A stretch of 64,000 nt of DNA, from NCBI RefSeq assembly GCF_036898095.1, contig NC_090743.1, forward strand, positions 24,093,926 through 24,157,925. Reading direction: 5' to 3'. The notes under the pieces are model-generated. The model was not told where the DNA came from. It was given only the letters and a program-made list of their open reading frames with translations, and did not search any database. Shown here in pieces: positions 54,001 through 64,000 of the stretch. The position numbers and the translations under genes were made by a program. How positions within the stretch are numbered: the first letter of the stretch is position 1; the number at the start of each line of letters is the position of its first letter. The DNA comes from Palaemon carinicauda. Lineage: Eukaryota; Arthropoda; Malacostraca; Decapoda; Palaemonidae.

Positions 54001-54161
54001 CTTACCCGGTGATTATATAAGCTGCAACTCTGTTGCTCGACAGAAAACTCTACGTTAAAAATCCGCCAGCGATCGCTATGCAGGTAGGGGGTGTACTTCA
54101 ACAGCGCCATCTGTCGTGCAGGTACTCAGTACTCAATGTAAACAAAGAACTCAATTTTCTC
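54001..54161 (+). repeat. DIRS-A copy 3 inverted repeat, 3' side
   Basis: 161 bp, pairs with 60154-60314. Differs from copies 1 and 2 at many positions, yet its own two arms agree. Confidence 0.92.
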
Positions 54162-54208
54162 CTCGGTCCACTGCGTCTCTATTGGGGAGGAAGGGAGGGT
54201 CCTTTAAT

Positions 54209-54300
54209 ATATAATCACCGGGTAAGTATATTCAAAAATTTATTTTATTATAAAAATAACATTTTTCAATATTTAACTTAGCCGGTGATTATATAAGCTG
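54209..54300 (+). repeat. DIRS-A copy 3 internal complementary region
   Basis: Left half CACCGGGTAAG and right half CTTAGCCGGTG again keep the end-specific base. Confidence 0.92.
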
Positions 54301-54702
54301 ATTCACACCCAGGGGGGTGGGTAGAGACCAGCAATAAATGTTTACATTATTATGAGCTAAGGATTTTTTATTTCATTTTAGCAGTTATCAAAATAACAAA
54401 CTTAAAATAAATAAGTACCTGGTAAGGAAGTCGACTTGAACAATTACTCTGCCTTTTTAAGTACGTCTTCCTTACGGAGCCTCGCGATCCTCTTAGGATG
54501 CTGAGCGACCCCTAGGAGCTGAAGTATCAAGGGTTGCAACCCATACAACAGGACCTCATCAAAACCTCTAATCTAGGCGCTTCTCAAGAAATGACTTTGA
54601 CCACCCGCCAAATCAACCAGGATGCGAAAGGCTTCTTAGCCTTCCGGACAACCCAAAATAACAATAAAACATTTCAAGAAAAAGATTAAAAAGGTTATGG
54701 AA

Positions 54703-55900
54703 TTAGGGAATTGTAGTGGTTGAGCCCTCACCCACTACTGCACTCGTTGCTACGAATGGTCCCAGAGTGTAGCAGTTCTCGTAAAGAGACTGGACATTCT
54801 TAAGATAAAAAGACGCGAACACTGACTTGCTTTTCCAATAGGTTGCGTCGATTATACTTCGCAGAGATCTATTTTGTTTAAAGGCCACGGAAGTTGCGAC
54901 AGCTCTAACTTCGTGTGTCCTTACCTTCAGCAAAGCTTGGTCTTCCTCATTCAGATGGGAATGAGCTTCTCGTATTAACAGTCTGATAAAATAGGATAAA
55001 GCATTCTTTGACATAGGCAAAGATGGTTTCTTAACTGAACACCATAAAGCTTCAGACGGGCCTCGTAAAGGTTTAGTTCGTTTTAAATAGAACTTAAGAG
55101 CTCTTACAGGGCATAAGACTCTTTCTAGTTCATTTCCAACCATACGATAAGTTTGGAATATCGAACGATTTTGGCCAAGGTCGAGAAGGCAGCTCGTTTT
55201 TGGCTAGAAAACCAAGTTGTAGAGAACATGTAGCCGTTTCGGATGAGAATCCGATGTTCTTGCTGAAGGCATGAATCTCACTGACTCTTTTAGCTGTGGC
55301 TAAGCATACCAGGAAAAGAGTCTTTAAGGTGAGATCTTTCAGGGAGGCTGATTGTAGCGGTTCGAACCTGTCTGACATAAGGAATCTTAGTACCACGTCT
55401 AAATTCCAACCAGGTGTAACCAAACGACGCTCCTTCGTGGTCTCAAAAGACTTAAGGAGGTCCTGAAGATCTTTATTGTTGTAAAGATCTAAGCCTCTGT
55501 GACGGAAGACTGATGCCAACATGCTTCTGTAACCCTTGATAGTGGAAGCTGAAAGAGATCGTTCTTTCCTCAGATATAAGAGGAAGTCAGCTATTTGAGT
55601 TACAGAGGTACTGGTCGAGGATACGGATACTGACTTGCACCAGTTTCGGAAGATTTCCCACTTCGATTGGTAGACTCTAAGGGTGGATGTTCTCCTTGCT
55701 CTAGCAATCGCTCTGGCTGCCTCCTTCGAAAAGCCTCTAGCTCTCGAGAGTCTTTCGATAGTCTGAAGGCAGTCAGACGAAGAGCGTGGAGGCCTTGGTG
55801 TACCTTCTTTACGTGTGGCTGACGTAGAAGGTCCACCCTTAGGGGAAGTGTTCTGGGAACGTCTACTAGCCATCGAAGTACCTCGGTGAACCATTCTCTC
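54703..55900 (-). pseudogene. DIRS-A copy 3 tyrosine recombinase (frameshift)
   Basis: From MVHRGTSMASRRSQNTSPK near 55893 the frame is open through AKRVSEIHAFSKN and LGFLAKNELPSRPWPKSFD, then breaks near 55140 by a small indel. The frame 55143-54703 continues with ERVLCPVRALKFYLKRT, THEVRAVATS and ASFYLKNV. All catalytic residues are present across two frames. Confidence 0.87.
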
Positions 55901-56812
55901 GCGGGCCAGAGGGAAGCAACTAGCGTCAACCTTGTCCCTTCGTGAGAGGCGAACTTCTGCAGTACCTTGTTGACAATCTTGAACGGAGGGAATGCATATA
56001 GATCTAGATGTGACCAATCTAGGAGAAAGGCATCTATATGAACTGCTGCTGGGTCCGGGATTGGTGAGCAAAATATTGGGAGCCTCTTGGTCATCGAGGT
56101 TGCGAAGAGATCTATGGTTGGCTGGCCCCAGGTGGCCCAAAGTCTCTTGCATACATCCTTGTGGAGGGTCCATTCTGTTGGAATTATTTGTCCCTTCCGA
56201 CTGAGACAATCTGCCATGACATTCAAGTTGCCTTGGATGAACCTCGTTACTAGTGATATGTCTAGACCTTTTGACCAGGTGAGGAGGTCCCTTGCGATCT
56301 CGTACAACGTCAGAGAGTAGGTCCCTCCTTGCTTGGAGATGTACGCCAAAGCCGTGGTGTTGTCCGAGTTCACCTCCACCACTTTGCCTTGAAGGAGAGA
56401 CCTGAAGCTTTTCCAGGCCAGACGTACTGCCAGTAGCTCCTTGCAGTTGAAATGCATTGTCCTTTGACTCGAGTTCTATATTCCCGAGCATTCCCGACCG
56501 TCTAATGTCGCACCCCAGCCTACGTCCGATGCGTCCGAGAAGAGAACGTGGTTGGGAGTCTGAACAGTCAGGGGAAGACCCTCTCTTAGGTTGATATTGT
56601 CCTTTCACCAAGTCAGACAAGACTTTATCTTTTCGGAAACCGGGATCGAGACCGCTTCTAGCGTCTTGTCCTTTTTCCAGTGAAAAGCTAGATGGTATAG
56701 AAGAGGACGGAGGTGTAGTCTTCCTAGTGACACAAATTGATCCACGGATGACAGCGTCCCTACCAGACTCATCCACAGCCTGACTGAGCAGCGTTCCTTC
56801 TTCAGCATCTTC
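55600..56812 (-). pseudogene. DIRS-A copy 3 pol remnant (RT N-terminus deleted)
   Basis: The frame 56808-56605 starts at MLKKERCSVRLWMSLVGTLS, after the RT active site in copy 2. After a TGA and a further break, 56457-55600 carries RNase H (FNCKELLAVRLAW, VEVNSDNTTALAYI, MADCLSRKGQ) and the methyltransferase-like region (TIDLFATSMTK, YAFPPF). The YLDD half of RT is missing. At about 56812 the sequence jumps to gag. Confidence 0.85.
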
Positions 56813-58980
56813 TGGATGGATAGCAGGGCTGGGGGCTGATCGTCTTGTTGTTCAGCAACGTCCTCATCAGAGGGTTCCTCATCCGAAACTGATGAGGAAA
56901 CGGCAACGGAGTGGGCAACTTCTGGCTCGCTGAATCCGGTCGCACTGGTGGATGCGTGACGGAGCCGGACGCAATATCATGGAACTGCTGCACAGTCTGT
57001 GAACTGTCAACAACCATGGGTGCGCGAGGAAGCACAGCGTCAACCCGAAACTGTCTAGACCGTCTGGGTTGTGCAGTCAACACCCTACCGGGTTGCTGAG
57101 GTTGACGCACTGCGTCACAACAAGTCACCTCTGCTGGTTGTTGAACGTCCTGAACGTCAACAACCACCTCCGAGCGTCGCTTAACGTCAACGTGCGGCTG
57201 GCAACCCACACTGGGTCGCATCGGTGGAGGAACCACCTCAACTGGCAGACGCGAGTAGGTTACCTCAGCGTCAACAGGGCGCACAACCGACCGGTTGGAA
57301 GGTTGTTGGCCAGAAGGTTCTTCTCCGCATTAAGTCCTCTATCAAGGACGCAAGCTTGGACTGCATGTCTTGCAGCAAAGCCCATTTAGGGTCTACGGGA
57401 GCAGGTGTGGCAACAGACGGGGTTAGCGACTGAGGCGGAACCGTTTACCATCCCTCTGAGAAGTTGACCTGTAAACAACTTGGAGCGTCTCCTGGCTAGG
57501 CGCCAGGGAGAGTCTACCAGAATTGAGAAGTCTATCTGGGCAGAGGCATGAACTCCCAAGCCGAGAACTTCTCTCGTGTCATATCAGACTCTCGCTCTAT
57601 AAACCAGGGTAAAAGAAGGGAAAGCAAAGGCTGTATCCCCCAAACTCCTCCTGGTGAAAAACCAGTCGCCTAGCCAACGTAACGCTCTCTAGGAGAGCGA
57701 GAGAGCACTAGCTTAAAAACAACGGCTTCGAAGTAGCTAGGCCTAGTGTAAGCTCTGACGTTTAGGCGAACGAGGAGCAGCAGTTACAAGATCGGGACGA
57801 AGATCCTTAAAAAAAATCATCATGATTTAATTAAAGTCCATAGGAGGCTAAGCAGCTTAAGGCTCCTCTCCATCTGACAGAGTCCTCAAGGGAATATCAG
57901 TAGGAGGGAGAACAGCAACTTCCTCATCTACAGGAACCTTGTCCGATAAAAGCTGAGTCTCTCACTGGTGCATTAGTAGCGGACCAGAACGCAACGTCAT
58001 GTAACTGCTTGACAGTCTGTGAACTGTCAACAACTGAACTGTCAACCACAACAGGTGCGTGAGGACGTACAGCGTCCACTCGAGACTGCTTTGACTGCCT
58101 AGACTGAGCAGACAAAACAACTCTAGAATGCGGAGGTTGACGCACAGCGTCAAAACAAGTCAACTCCGATTGTTAGTGAACGTCTAGAACGTCAACAGGA
58201 GCATCAGCCAGTGGCCTAACGTCCAAATGCGGCTGAAAAACCACACGAGACCGCATCGAGTGTGGTTCTAAACAACCTGACTGACGTGACTAAGCTACGC
58301 CAATGTCAACAGTAAGCACAAAGGAACGTTAGGTTGGCTGAAGGCCAGGATATCGATGAGATAAACGGCTAGACTCAACGGACTAATCGGCAGAATAGTC
58401 TTCCATAAGGGAGGCAAGCATATACTGCATGTTTGCCATACAACCCCTTAAGGATCAACGGAAATGGTTGTGGTAATAGACGAGGGTAACGTCTGTGACC
58501 GCAACACTTTGCCTACAAAAAAAAAGACTTTCGGAGTCTGTGTTACGCTTTTGTTAGGCGGCGAGCAGTTATCCGATGACTGCATAGGGTCAGAGCTGTC
58601 CTAATGGCTGTAACCAGGACGCTGGACCTGTCCTGAAAGGACTGACTTTCGCTTAAGGGCTTCGAAACCTTGTGACAGGTTTCTTATGCGAAAAGCCTAC
58701 GGATGGCGAGGAGAAACAACGTCTCTCTTGTCTTATGGTAGGGGAGATCTTGGTAAGAAACACCCGATACCATAGAGGGAAAACGTCTGTTCGTTGGTCA
58801 AGGCCTCTCGAACCCATAAGTCGTTTGACATTACTTCTCCCCTGGGCTTGGGAGCTTGCAAGAGGTCCCGGACTAGGTGAACGACAGGCACGAACAGACG
58901 AACCCTCGGACGCAACACTGTAACACTTTGCGCCTCGGACGCAACACTGTAACACTTTGCGCATATCACTTTATCACTTC
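56813..58980 (-). pseudogene. DIRS-A copy 3 gag, duplicated and rearranged
   Basis: Read on the minus strand, 58980-58500 matches the gag N-terminal third (RACRSPSPGPLASSQAQGRS). 58200-57930 matches the variable region (VVDSSQTVKQLHDVA). 57640-57450 matches the later conserved domain. 57430-56813 is a second, more divergent copy of the variable region (VVDSSQTVQQFHDIASGSV). The gag start with the cysteine cluster is absent. A 29-bp direct duplication lies at about 58910-58968. Confidence 0.75.
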
Positions 58981-60060
58981 GATTTTCTGTTTTGCACTTA
59001 TTTCTACCTGAAACACGCAATTCTACCCTTCATTAAAAGGTAGTAATAGCGAAATTAGTCGTATAATGCAAGCTCATAATACCAGCAAAAAACAGAAAAC
59101 ATATTTTAAGATAAAAAGAAAAATCAGTGGCTGGGAAAGAGACTAAACACTAGTTCAAATAACTACGTTTTCAATCTCTCACCGCACATAGCCTGGGGAC
59201 GAGAATAAAAACCTAAAAACGTTTTATCCTTCCTCCCCGTACAGAGACTAGGGACGAGAGTAACAGGAGAACAACGTTACCCGCTTGAACGGAACGTTTT
59301 CTCTCCTCTCTCTCCCTCCGTCTCTATCTCTCTCTCTCTTTCTCTCTTGATTTCGCACCTAAGAGAAGAGCCCAATTATATATCGTCAAAAAAAAAAAAA
59401 ACATGTTATTTGACTAAAGGAAAAAACTAAAAGGTTTTTCAAATAAAAAGTTCCTTTAAATTAGAATTTAAAACATTTAAGCTAAGAAAGAATGAACAAA
59501 ACGTCAGAATCGATTTACTCTTACTGCAAAGTGAAACCGTGATACACTCTCTCTCTATCGTAACGATAGAGCGCATGTTGAACGTCCTGAACGTCAACAA
59601 CTGCGTAGCATAAAAAAACTAAACGTTAGTTCATCTTTGAAAACAGTACGAAGACTATCAAAGAAATTCTTTCATAAAATATTACATTTAAAAAGTTTTA
59701 AATCCTTTAAAAGCTAAAGACGATATAAAGGGCTCAATGTTGATTAACTTCGGCTTCCAAGTTAGGACCGCCTACTCTCAGGAAAGGTCTGTATAAACAA
59801 AGCATTAAAATTTATTTTATATGTTCATAAAAAATGGAAAGTTAATCGAAGAGGCCTAATAAAGGCGGAGAGATATATATAGAGGAAAATCTATAACGTG
59901 ATAAGATAATTACTAAAAGCCTAAACACACTTCCGTCTAAGGGAAGGGTCGGCCATTTAAAAGTGAAAGAAAGTCCATACTCTCTTTGTCACCATAATTA
60001 AATCTATCCAAAACGAGTTCAAGTTTTGAGATGAAGATAAAACACCTGCATAGCGAAAGC
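58981..60060. other. Unmatched segment inside DIRS-A copy 3
   Basis: About 1 kb between gag remnants and the 5' leader, with a CT-rich microsatellite at about 59300-59348. It contains AACGTCCTGAACGTCAACAA, a motif of the family A gag variable region, but no open frame. It may be decayed gag of a divergent subfamily or an insertion. Confidence 0.4.
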
Positions 60061-60153
60061 TCAAAACTAGAATAGTGTACTTCACCAAATAGTTGTGAAA
60101 ACAAATCCAGTTAGCAACAGCGAATTAGTAGGTCTTGCCGGTAGCCCGACAGA

Positions 60154-60314
60154 GAGAAAATTGAGTTCTTTGTTTACATTGAGTACTGAGTACCTGCACG
60201 ACAGATGGCGCTGTTGAAGTACACCCCCTACCTGCATAGCGATCGCTGGCGGATTTTTAACGTAGAGTTTTCTGTCGAGCAACAGAGTTGCAGCTTATAT
60301 AATCACCGGCTAAG
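60154..60314 (-). repeat. DIRS-A copy 3 inverted repeat, 5' side
   Basis: Partner of 54001-54161. Confidence 0.92.
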
Positions 60315-61519
60315 TTAAATATTGAAAAACTGTTGTAACCAAAACTTTCCCAATACCACCTCGCCAAGGTATGGGGACGCAACAGTATTAGCTTAATACT
60401 AGGTACACAAGGGAACATGGTTTATCTACAGTGGTTTGAGGTCAGCTTATGCAGAGAACCCAGGATCCTGCTCTCCCCAAGAGAGGGGAGGATGAAGAAG
60501 ACAATAGGAGCCAGTCAAATCTTTTCATTCACGCAAACTAAAACCGGGTAACAGTGCCCTCAACCTTCTGCTACTTGTCCAATAAGGAGCTTGAGGTATA
60601 CAACCAGCTGTTGTGCAGCCACCACAGGACCGATAGAGATCGTATCAAGTTCCTGTGGGTCACGTCTTGCAGGAGAAAGGTTGTGAAAGTCACCTGGGGC
60701 TTTCATACCCTTGCTTGTAAAACCTGCATCACAAGAGTAATCTGCTTAGAAGGGCTGGGGGCATAGCTATGCCCCTGACATCATGAGTTGACATGTTGAA
60801 TGAGGATCTGGATTCAGGGCACAATTGATGACTCTGTGAATCCAGCAGAGATGATGTTTTGGTGATCCTCCTTTTGTCTCTCCCAGTGCTGATGACAAGA
60901 GAAGGGACCCAGGTGGGCTGTTGCCGTTCTCTTAAGGTAGAGCCTCATACCTTACCCCGGGTAAAGTAACAGATGATCTGGATCGTCACTTACCGAGTGG
61001 AGACTTGAGTAGGATCTGTCACCTCTGGGGACTGGGTCAGGCGACATACTCGGGGACGAAACTGAACGCTGCCTTTCACCCTTCTCATTAATGGGCCATG
61101 TCGAAAGAGAGACCATGAAGTTCCTTGACTCGTATGGCCGCTGTCAAAGTGTGTAGGAACACTGTCTTCTAAACCAGGTGAAAATTTGTTGCCTGGTGAA
61201 ATGGAATATAAGGAGGTCTCCTTAGAGACTGGAGAACTTGAACCATGTTCAAAGAGGGTCTCAATTCCAACTGGGAAAAGGCAAGTTGTAAGTCCGTATG
61301 AGTTAGGAAAGATCTAGCAATGAGAGGATATCCCTTCCTTTCAGTTTGAAGGCAAGGGTCAAGGTTGAGTGATCGTCTTTACCTGTTGAAACTGAAAAGG
61401 GGGGTCTTTTCCTCTTGCATATACTCAAAGATTCCGCTATTGCTGGAATAGAGATATCGAGTGGGGAGATACGCTTTCCAATGACACAAACCACAGAAGA
61501 CGTTATACTGCCTGGCAGA

Positions 61520-61611
61520 CTGATGCTCAGGAATTCCTCATATATCTAGACAACTTTTTCGCAATCTGATGCTGAGGAATTCCTCATATATCTAGACAAC
61601 TTTTTCGCAAC
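61520..61611. repeat. 46-bp direct duplication in DIRS-B copy 4
   Basis: Two units containing GGAATTCCTCATATATCTAG, starting at 61520 and 61566, differing by one base. Confidence 0.9.
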
Positions 61612-62524
61612 TTATTGCGAAAACCCTCTGTGAGAGAGGAGGTACTAGGTAGTCTCCAGGCGTACAATCATAGCAAAGCTATAGCTTGTGATAGATGTTG
61701 AAGTGTGGTTGTCTGTGACGTGGAGAGGGTTCTCATGGAGGCTCTATCAGGAGCTGCAGAAGGTTTGGAAACCGTTCTGCGTAATGCCATAGCGGAGCTA
61801 TGAGAGCCCTTGAGAGGCTGACCGATGTTCTAGCCTTCTTAAGTACCCTTCTCCAGACAAAACAGGGACGAGACATAAACGTCATTGTTGTACCCACCGT
61901 TGTTGGCATGCTTCTTGCCTAAGAGCCTTGGGATCTAGTATTGGGGGAGCAACGGAAGCCTGAGGTTCAGGGGCGTTGCGAACAGATCCCTAATTGGAGA
62001 ACCCCGTAAAGTCGCGACTTTGTCGGCTACAAGGTGATCCAAAGACCATTCGGTAGACCTTACCTGAGATGCTGTGTACAGATTGTCGGCGAGCACATTC
62101 CTCTAGTCTGGAATGAAGCGGGCTGATAGTGGTACTGAACAGACTTTGGCCCATCTTAGTATTTATACTGCTAGATGGGAAGAGGCTGCGAGCAAGTCCC
62201 TTCTTGCTTGTCGATGTGAGCCTCTATGTGGTGTGTGGTGTTGTCGCTCATCACATCACTGAGTGGCCCGTTAGGAACAGATGAGGCTGTTGAAGGACCG
62301 GAGAGTTGGCCTTCATCTCTTAAGAGATTTAAGTGAAGGTACTTTCGGACTCTGTCCGAGGAGCTGAGGTCGTATGGTGCAGCACTATGGTCCCTCCTCT
62401 CTTCTTTGGATGTGTCTAAGCACAGCACCAAGTCCGAGGGGTGGGGAAGGATGAGAAGGTTATACCACGCTGTAGGATTTGAGGAATGGTTACAGTATCC
62501 TGGCAAGTGGTGGCGCTAGTTGTA

Positions 62525-64000
62525 CAGTACACCCAGCTGCTTCACTTTGCTTGGAGGTAGGACTTCAAGGGGGACAGGGTCGGCGGATAGGTTTGTATAA
62601 ATAGATAAAGGTTTGTATCATTACGAAAAATACAAATTATCTACGAATTTGTCATATGTTCCATAGCGGAATAAAAACCTACGCTATTTCTAGGGGTGAC
62701 TCACTCATTAGGAGGGTGGATGTCCCTGCCAATCTGGCATTTTGGCTTTAGCCAGGGTTTTCTTTTTAAGAGTAGCTTAATACCAAAAATAAGTAGACCC
62801 TAACACCTCGCTAAACCTTGTTACGCAAGGTCTGCGGGTTATGCAAGCTGTGTGTTGAAATATTAGCAGAGTGACTGTTACGGTAAAAGTTATTCCGAGT
62901 CTTTGTAAGAAATAACATTGTTAACCAAGATTTTTCCAATACCACTTCGCTAAGGTATGGGGACGTAACAGTATTGACACAATACTAGGTACACATTGGA
63001 GCATGGTTTACCTGCAGTGGTTAAGGCCAGCTTGTGCAGAGAACCCAGGATACTGCTTTACATCCCCATAAGTTTTCACAAATATCGGGTTTTATTAATT
63101 CCATGATTTTGGTAAATTCTGGTATTCAAAGAAAGTTTATAATAACATGTTTAACTTATGCTGAGTGTAATTTATCCCAATTTGCGTTAAAATATGTGAA
63201 AAATTACAAAATTACAAAGCGTGCATCCGAAAACAAGCTGCTGTCGTTGACTTCGGCGGATTGTGTTATTAAATTTAGACTTACCAAGATGATTATTTAT
63301 AATATATTTATTCTTTCACATTGTTTATTGACAAAAGATATATCTGATGGAGAAATATAGGTTAATAAATAAGTTTCGATTCACATTACTTGGTAATTAT
63401 TCGAGAACAATGAAGGTGTTCGGACAAAAATACTTCCGACCAATCAGGTATCAGGAACCTTTCCGAGCTAAAAGGGCACCCCTGTGAGTGGGTGCAAATA
63501 TGCACCGCTATAAAAAATAGACTATAGTACCTTATTGTTTGTTGATGTGAGCCACTACTGTGGTGTTGTCGCTCATCACCACCACTGAGTGGCCTTCCAG
63601 GAAATGATGGGACTTGAATTGCCAGTAAGATGGCTTTCATCTCTAAGAGATTATGTAAAGGTACTTTTCGGACTCTGGCCAGAGGCCTGAGGTCGTGTGG
63701 TGCAGCACATTGGTCCCCCCACCCTTCTGGGGAAAGGACGAGAAGATCTACAACCCTCCGCAGATTCTCATCTGCCACCCATCACTCGAGGTCCGTCCGT
63801 ACCTCTGGTCCCATGGGGATCAGAATGTCCGGGGAATCGAAGGCCAAATTATAATTGGCTTAAAATCGCCAATGGAGAGATCAAATCCTGAGGCGGCCGT
63901 TGGGAACTAGACGGGCCAGGGATGAAAGGTGTCTGAAGAGACATAGCCACTTCTGGGCTGGGAGTTCTTCTCATCTTGAGGAAAGGTCTTGTAACCTTTC
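62525..64000 (-). mobile_element. DIRS-B copy 5, partial, runs off the window
   Basis: Begins inside the inverted-repeat region (CTTCACTTTGCTTGGAGGTA), with an internal complementary region at 62601-62695 and noncoding sequence to about 63060. A segment without family homology follows (63060-63530). From 63535 RNase H sequence homologous to 4700-5190 of copy 1 resumes and runs to the window end. The recombinase is missing. Confidence 0.75.
63060..63530. other. Unrecognised AT-rich segment inside DIRS-B copy 5
   Basis: 470 bp replacing the recombinase part of the element. A 108-codon plus-strand frame (63034-63360) has no recognisable motif and spans the junction, so it is not called a gene. 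Confidence 0.4.

Larger units (their letters stand above)
53961..60329 (-). mobile_element. DIRS-A copy 3, chimeric and deleted
   Basis: Inverted repeats at 54001-54161 and 60154-60314, identical except for the end-specific C/G base, and an internal complementary region at 54209-54300. The recombinase and the C-terminal half of pol are present but frameshifted. The N-terminal half of RT and the end of gag are missing, and gag sequence appears twice in altered order. About 1 kb at 59000-60000 has no match in the other copies. Flanks are AAAAA on both sides. Confidence 0.9.
53389..62520 (-). mobile_element. DIRS-B copy 4, interrupted by DIRS-A copy 3
   Basis: Begins with the family B end at 53389, with an internal complementary region at 53641-53740 and the 3' noncoding part to 53960. 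It resumes at 60330 after DIRS-A copy 3 and continues with decayed recombinase (60550-61500) and RNase H (62030-62450) remnants. It stops near 62520, where another family B copy begins in mid inverted repeat. RT and gag are missing. A 46-bp direct duplication lies at 61520-61611. Confidence 0.8.

Noticed and set aside
59583..59605. Gag coding sequence of DIRS-A copy 3 because of the AACGTCAAC word
   Set aside because: Only the short word is shared. Surrounding bases do not translate into any gag segment.
63034..63360. A 108-codon plus-strand protein
   Set aside because: The frame starts in DIRS-B sequence and crosses into an unrelated AT-rich block. No motif or splice support.
1..64000. CRISPR arrays, bacterial operons, rRNA genes or phage genes
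   Set aside because: Nothing of the kind is seen. The tandem repeats are microsatellites, minisatellites or transposon parts, and the gene structure is that of an animal with introns.

Overview
This is nuclear DNA of an animal, most likely a decapod crustacean. That assignment is an inference. It rests on a spliced animal gene with very long introns and on dense DIRS-type tyrosine-recombinase retrotransposons, RTE/CR1-like LINEs, a tRNA-like SINE and a Tigger-like DNA transposon, a mix I associate with decapods. No prokaryotic features are present.

The only host gene I can support runs on the minus strand. It is the 3' two thirds of ADP-ribosylhydrolase ARH3 (ADPRS). Six coding exons with consistent splice phases lie at 52150-52298, 51080-51210, 22338-22450, 20237-20432, 13140-13230 and 12506-12630 (stop codon). 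They give about 267 residues in register with ARH3, including the GGDTDT metal-binding motif. The first exons (with the TDD motif) were not found and probably lie beyond base 64000. One intron is about 28.6 kb and consists mostly of nested transposons.

Layout: 1-1100 RTE-like LINE 3' end; 1640-2280 second LINE family; 2283-9748 near full-length DIRS element of family B; 10340-11030 CR1-like LINE; 12506-13230 last two exons with a SINE between them; 13464-17480 truncated DIRS-B copy and LINE pieces; 18050-19600 very decayed DIRS-like element; 20237-22450 two exons around an RTE endonuclease fragment; 22796-29270 DIRS-A copy 1; 29899-46896 Tigger-like transposon split by DIRS-A copy 2 (30522-36996) and a DIRS element of a third family, C (37832-46663); 47548-49795 short internally deleted DIRS-B; 50008-50985 RTE; 51080-52298 two exons; 52850-53390 LINE pieces; 53389-64000 DIRS-B copies, the first interrupted by DIRS-A copy 3 (53961-60329).

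The main result is the DIRS architecture. All three families carry inverted terminal repeats plus an internal complementary region that reads as the fused left and right element ends, i.e. a copy of the circle junction. In two DIRS-A copies a base that differs between the two ends is reproduced on the matching half of the internal region. The short DIRS-B copy provides a paralogous empty site for DIRS-A copy 3, showing insertion at an A-run with no other target duplication. Coding capacity is split among copies: DIRS-A copy 1 has intact gag and recombinase but a pol frameshift, while copy 2 has intact pol but broken gag and recombinase.
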